DNA from: Mercurialis annua
Taxonomy: Eukaryota; Streptophyta; Magnoliopsida; Malpighiales; Euphorbiaceae
Direction of reading: 5' to 3'
NCBI RefSeq assembly: GCF_937616625.2
Contig: NC_065576.1
Location: 3,226,501 to 3,290,500, forward strand
DNA length: 64,000 nt
A program made the position numbers and the translations under genes. Positions 60,401-64,000 of this stretch are shown here, in pieces; position 1 is the stretch's first letter; every line of letters begins with the position of its first letter. Under the pieces are notes generated by a model. It did not search any database. It saw only the letters and a list, made by a program, of their open reading frames with translations, and had not been told where the DNA came from.

Positions 60401-60585
60401 TTATAAGTTGGTGAAACAGCAATTCTTTAACGAAAAGAAAACGGATTACCTAAGTCACGAGCAAGAATAGCGACAGTGTAGCCTTCGTGAGCGAACTTAC
60501 GAGCAATTGATCGGCCGAGCTTTGGTCCGACACCGACAATAGCAGCGATGCCTTTCGTGGCGGAGGAGCTGCTCATGCTCCGCAT
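57500..60585 (-). CDS. atypical short-chain dehydrogenase/reductase-like protein, 266 aa
   Basis: Five exons: 60450-60585, 59993-60255, 59253-59346, 58588-58702, 57500-57692; all GT-AG, phases agree. Rossmann fold: the nucleotide loop GVGPKLGRSIA (about 18-28) stands for the usual TGxxxGxG, and DCSDSKSVREAF and the LVYNANQ strand follow, in place of NNAG. The catalytic Tyr-x-x-x-Lys site reads LCCGK: Lys168 is kept but the position of Tyr is Leu164. Classical SDR catalysis is therefore doubtful; it may bind NAD(P)(H) or use other chemistry. The C-terminal exon (DPDSVALTYWHLHVQHRTAW) is typical of this plant SDR subgroup. The ATG at 60585 is used; the next in-frame ATG is at 60576. Substrate unknown. 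It is convergent with the SAP-domain gene. Confidence 0.9.
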
Positions 60586-60667
60586 CTTGGCTACGAATGA
60601 AATGTGCAATAGAAAAATGAACTCAGTTATCAGTTCTTGTTTATTTGAAGTTAATGGATGAAATTAT

Positions 60668-60675
60668 AATATATA
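60668..60675 (-). promoter_or_regulatory. possible TATA box of the dehydrogenase gene
   Basis: TATATATT on the minus strand, 83-90 bp before the ATG at 60585. Confidence 0.5.
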
Positions 60676-61448
60676 GAGAAGTGTTTGGCTGTGTTGTAGA
60701 TTTTTGTAGAAGTTGAAGGAGAAAGAGAGTGATTTGTGATTTTACAGTTAGAAAGGGGAAAAGAAATGATGAGGTGGGACTGTGGCTGTACCACAATATC
60801 CTTCATACATGTCTAAGTCCATGTCTCCTTTATCAGAGGCATTTTTTTGCCTTAAGCTACTCATTATTAATTCTCAGTTTTGCCTCACCTGTTTAGGGCC
60901 GTATAAACGAACCGAGCTGCTCATGAGTGGCTCGCGTTCGATTCTATAAGTGCTCAGTTAGTGATTGTTCGTATTTTCAATGAATCGAGTTTGAATTTTA
61001 TTTTATATTCATTTATTTCAATGAGTCTAACATGGATACATATAATAGTGTTTGTCTTGTTACTTACACGAACAACTCGTATATAATCATGTTTAACTTT
61101 GCCGTTTTGTCAGAATTGGTTGAAAATGTAAATCCATTTAGAAAAAAATTAGTTAAAATCAGTCTTAATTGATATGAAAAAATCATCGGCCATAAGTTCG
61201 TTGCCTGAAAATCTTGCTTACTGTGCAAAGTTTAAAATTGAAATTAACTCCATAATTCACGAAAAAAGAACTCGACACAAATCAGAATTTGTTATAGGTC
61301 CCCTAGCAAACCGAAACCAAAAGTTGAATTGTGAAATTAAATTGACATCACATTCTTGTAGAAACGTGTCTGATATCTTCAATATACCCGCAACATAACA
61401 TGTGCAAGAGTTTCTTGAATGTATGTTGTTCACTGGAAGGGAGACTAA
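60676..61448. other. upstream region of the dehydrogenase gene
   Basis: 60890-61040 contains GCTCGCG/TCGAGTTTGA words typical of decayed DNA transposons. No gene seen. Confidence 0.4.
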
Positions 61449-62046
61449 GTGGGTGTTTGGTTCAGCTTTTCGTTGGAGCTTTTAACTTTTACATTTGGTG
61501 AGATTTTCTTAAGAGTTTTTTGGAGCTTTTTTAAACTTCAACAGCTGTTATTTGAAGACCTCCATTTTGAAGTTTTTTGTCAACAGCTGATAGCTGTTTC
61601 AACATTTTTAATTATTTTGACAAAATTATCCCATTATAATATACCTTTTTTTAATATATAAAATTGTTTAAATTATTTTTAAATACTCTAATCATTTATA
61701 AATTATATAAAATTATTTTATTTATATTAAAACAACTATAATTTAATAATTTTTTTAAATCAATCAAAAATTAATCAAAAAAAATCTAAATAAATTTAAA
61801 CTAAATATTAGCTTTTTATAAAAAAAAATTATCAATATTTTTATTAAATATTATATAAAATAATATATTTATAGTTTAATAAATAAAAATAATAATTATG
61901 TCCTTTACGGTCATTTTACATATAAAACAGTAACAACTAATCAAATCTCACCAAACACGTACGGTCTATCAGCTATCAGCCGCTAACACCTATCAGCAAC
62001 AGCTACCAGCTAACAGGTATAAGAAACAGTTGAACCAAACAGGCCC
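61449..62046. mobile_element. 598-bp Tourist-like (PIF/Harbinger) MITE
   Basis: Flanked by TAA (61446-61448 and 62047-62049), the 3-bp duplication of this superfamily. The ends GTGGGTGTTTGGTTCAGC and the reverse complement GGGCCTGTTTGGTTCAAC. CAGCTATCAGC-type internal repeats on the right. Confidence 0.75.
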
Positions 62047-62056
62047 TAAATACATA

Positions 62057-62906
62057 TTCCCTCTGTCCTACAAAGATGAAAAAAGTAGTGATTTTGTAAG
62101 AATTAAAAAACTCATTAATTATAATTGATATATTTAAATATTCCAACATTAACTTTTAAAGTTTTTAAGAATGAATCATTATGAAATTACTACGGGGCCG
62201 TTTGGTTTAAGGCTGAAAATGGGAATCGGAATGGGAATGGGAAGGAGAATGATTGTTTTCATTTTTTGTTTGGTTCAAAGTGTAGGAATGGGAATGGATA
62301 AAGTTTAAGAAAAAAATTATTTATTATTTATTAAAACTATTTTTTTTATTTTTTTAAATATTTTTTTATATAAAAAATTATTTTTTAAAAAAATAAAATA
62401 TTTTAAAAAAAATAAAAAAATTATTTTAAAAAAAATAAAAAAATAAAAAATATACTTTTTAAAAAAATATTAAAATATATTTTAAAAAAAATATTAAAAA
62501 ATATTTTTTAATTTTAAGTATATTTTTTAAAATTTAAAAATATTTTTTTTAATAATTATATATTTATTATTTATCATTAAAATATTTTGTTAAATTTTGA
62601 TTCCCATTTTCAAAAGTTCATTCCCATGGGGTAAGGGGGGAATGGGTGATTCCCATTGAAGAGGTAATCACATTCACATTCCCTAATTTAATTTGACAAA
62701 ACAAACACAAACAATTGGAATCATTCCCATTTCCATTCCCCCCCTTTTTTTTGCGAACTAAACGGCCCCTGTATTTAATGCTCATGCAATAAAATTATGA
62801 GGATAGTTTGATAATTTTATTCTAAATTATCAATAAACGTGGTTACTTTTTTTATTTATGGGACAAAAAAACGCTTATTTTTTCTATCTTTATAGGACGG
62901 AGGGAG
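62057..62906. mobile_element. Stowaway MITE (outer), interrupted
   Basis: The ends TTCCCTCTGTCCTACAAAGA and the reverse complement CTCCCTCCGTCCTATAAAGA. The left flank is TA. It is split by the element at 62195-62769. Confidence 0.75.
62195..62769. mobile_element. about 575-bp MITE nested in the Stowaway
   Basis: The ends GGGGCCGTTTGGTT and the reverse complement GGGGCCGTTTAGTT, with repeated GGGAATGGGAATGG on the left and ATTCCCATTTCCATTCCC on the right. The centre (62310-62580) is almost pure A/T. No clear target duplication; probably PIF/Harbinger- or hAT-like. Confidence 0.7.
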
Positions 62907-64000
62907 CATTTTCCATCTACTCTCTGGCTAGATTATCTGTCGAGTACTATTTTGAGGTGTAAAATTTGATTTCGAATTTCCATAGTTCGAGTTTGAATTT
63001 AACTCGAATTTAGAATTAACAATAATAATTATATTCATCCATTTTTTAGTATAAGATACAATCAATTAATATGATAAAAAAATTAAATTTAAAGATAAAA
63101 AAAAGTCAACATAATAAAAATTATATTATAATTTTAAGTATGTAAGAGGGTTAATTAAACTTGGGAGCTTCTTTAATTAATAAATAGGTTCGACTCGAGA
63201 TTAAACTCAAGTAATTCGAGCTAGATCCCAATTTAAAGTTTTTAAATTGATTTTGAATACTCGCGAATAGTCCCACTTATTAACACCTTTAATGGTTGTA
63301 ATGAAAAAAAAATTGATGTTTGGTCTAAAATTAATTCATCGGCCTATCAGTTTATACATACACACAATGACACAAATATATATACTCTTTGTCTAAACTA
63401 TAAATCTTATTTAATATTTTTCATATTAAATTACAACTACTAAATTACAATTTAATGATATTTGATGGAGTATTTTCTTAAGTCGATTGATAACAACTAA
63501 ATGGGTAGTATCCCTCTAGAATTTTCTAAAACCCAAGGCAAGTTGCCAAAAGTCTAATGGCAACTTTTATTTTGCACCACGCCTTTAATTTGGGGCTATT
63601 TTTCATTCATTTCTTTGTATATATTTTATAGTATGTATAAGGGAATTTCATGTATTTGTGAAAATAAATTGTCTTGTGGATTTTGATCCCAATAAACGCA
63701 TCAATGAAAATTTCCACTTGATGTAACTATCATCTCTAAATCAAACTCAAAACTCTTTAGTAAGGAGGTGGTTTTTGTGGCGTTTTGGCCGGAAAATTAT
63801 CTTTCCATTTTTTATTTTTAATATCAATTCGGTTTTCATCAATAGTTACTCTATAGTTGGAATTTCTTGTGTTCTTTTATAAGTTTAATTTTAAAAAAAT
63901 TTGAAAAAAATCATGTTTTATTCATGATTTTTTTAAGTTGCATGTATAAGATTTATGATATAAATATGAATTTTTGAAGTTATTTTGGCTTGCATGTCAA
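62907..64000. other. AT-rich intergenic DNA, no gene seen
   Basis: 62940-63270 has TCGAGTTTGAA / CTCGAG words at both ends that suggest a decayed inverted-repeat element. Nothing else recognised up to the window end. Confidence 0.45.

Overview
This window is nuclear DNA from a flowering plant, most likely a eudicot. It is very AT-rich. Its genes carry many GT-AG introns and encode plant-typical families (patatin-like acyl hydrolase, CDPK-related kinase, WEB/WEMBL coiled-coil protein, SAP-domain CCCH-62-like protein). The space between genes is filled with plant repeats: Stowaway, Emigrant-like, Tourist-like and Mutator-type MITEs, a tRNA-derived SINE, an L1-type LINE, and Ty1/copia and Ty3/gypsy remnants. 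A chloroplast ycf2 fragment also sits in the sequence. The species cannot be fixed from the sequence alone.

Layout. 1-6.3 kb: two tandem patatin-like genes on the minus strand. The first is cut by the window edge; the second is complete with six exons. Between them lie a SINE, three short tandem duplications and a low-complexity GC-rich patch. 6.3-14.9 kb: AT-rich DNA with foldback elements, (TA)n tracts, a Ty3/gypsy 5' remnant, an intronless WEB-like coiled-coil ORF (minus), and a ycf2 plastid insert next to a 403-bp tandem duplication. 14.9-21.0 kb: a seven-exon phosphoglycerate mutase-like gene (plus). Its 4-kb fifth intron holds a copia-type gag with an in-frame 678-bp internal duplication. 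21-34.2 kb: repeats, including an almost full-length L1 LINE (minus) with a 16-bp target duplication. 34.2-37.3 kb: a Stowaway nested in a Stowaway, then a 2.5-kb solo LTR with a 5-bp target duplication and an internal array of seven near-identical palindromes. 37.3-41.2 kb: MITEs, including two inverted copies of one Mutator-type family with 9-bp target duplications.

41.2-51.7 kb is the gene-rich part on the plus strand: an 11-exon CDPK-related kinase, then a 9-exon SAP-domain protein resembling 'zinc finger CCCH domain-containing protein 62'. 51.7-57.5 kb is MITE-rich. 57.5-60.6 kb: a five-exon atypical short-chain dehydrogenase (minus), convergent with the SAP gene. 60.6-64 kb: its promoter side, with a Tourist-like MITE and a MITE nested inside a Stowaway.

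The five complete multi-exon gene models were built by hand. Every junction is GT-AG, the phases agree, and each gives an uninterrupted protein (389, 246, 628, 486 and 266 aa). The host genes do not form an evident pathway; they are ordinary neighbours in a eudicot chromosome arm. The most unusual structure is the palindrome array inside the solo LTR.
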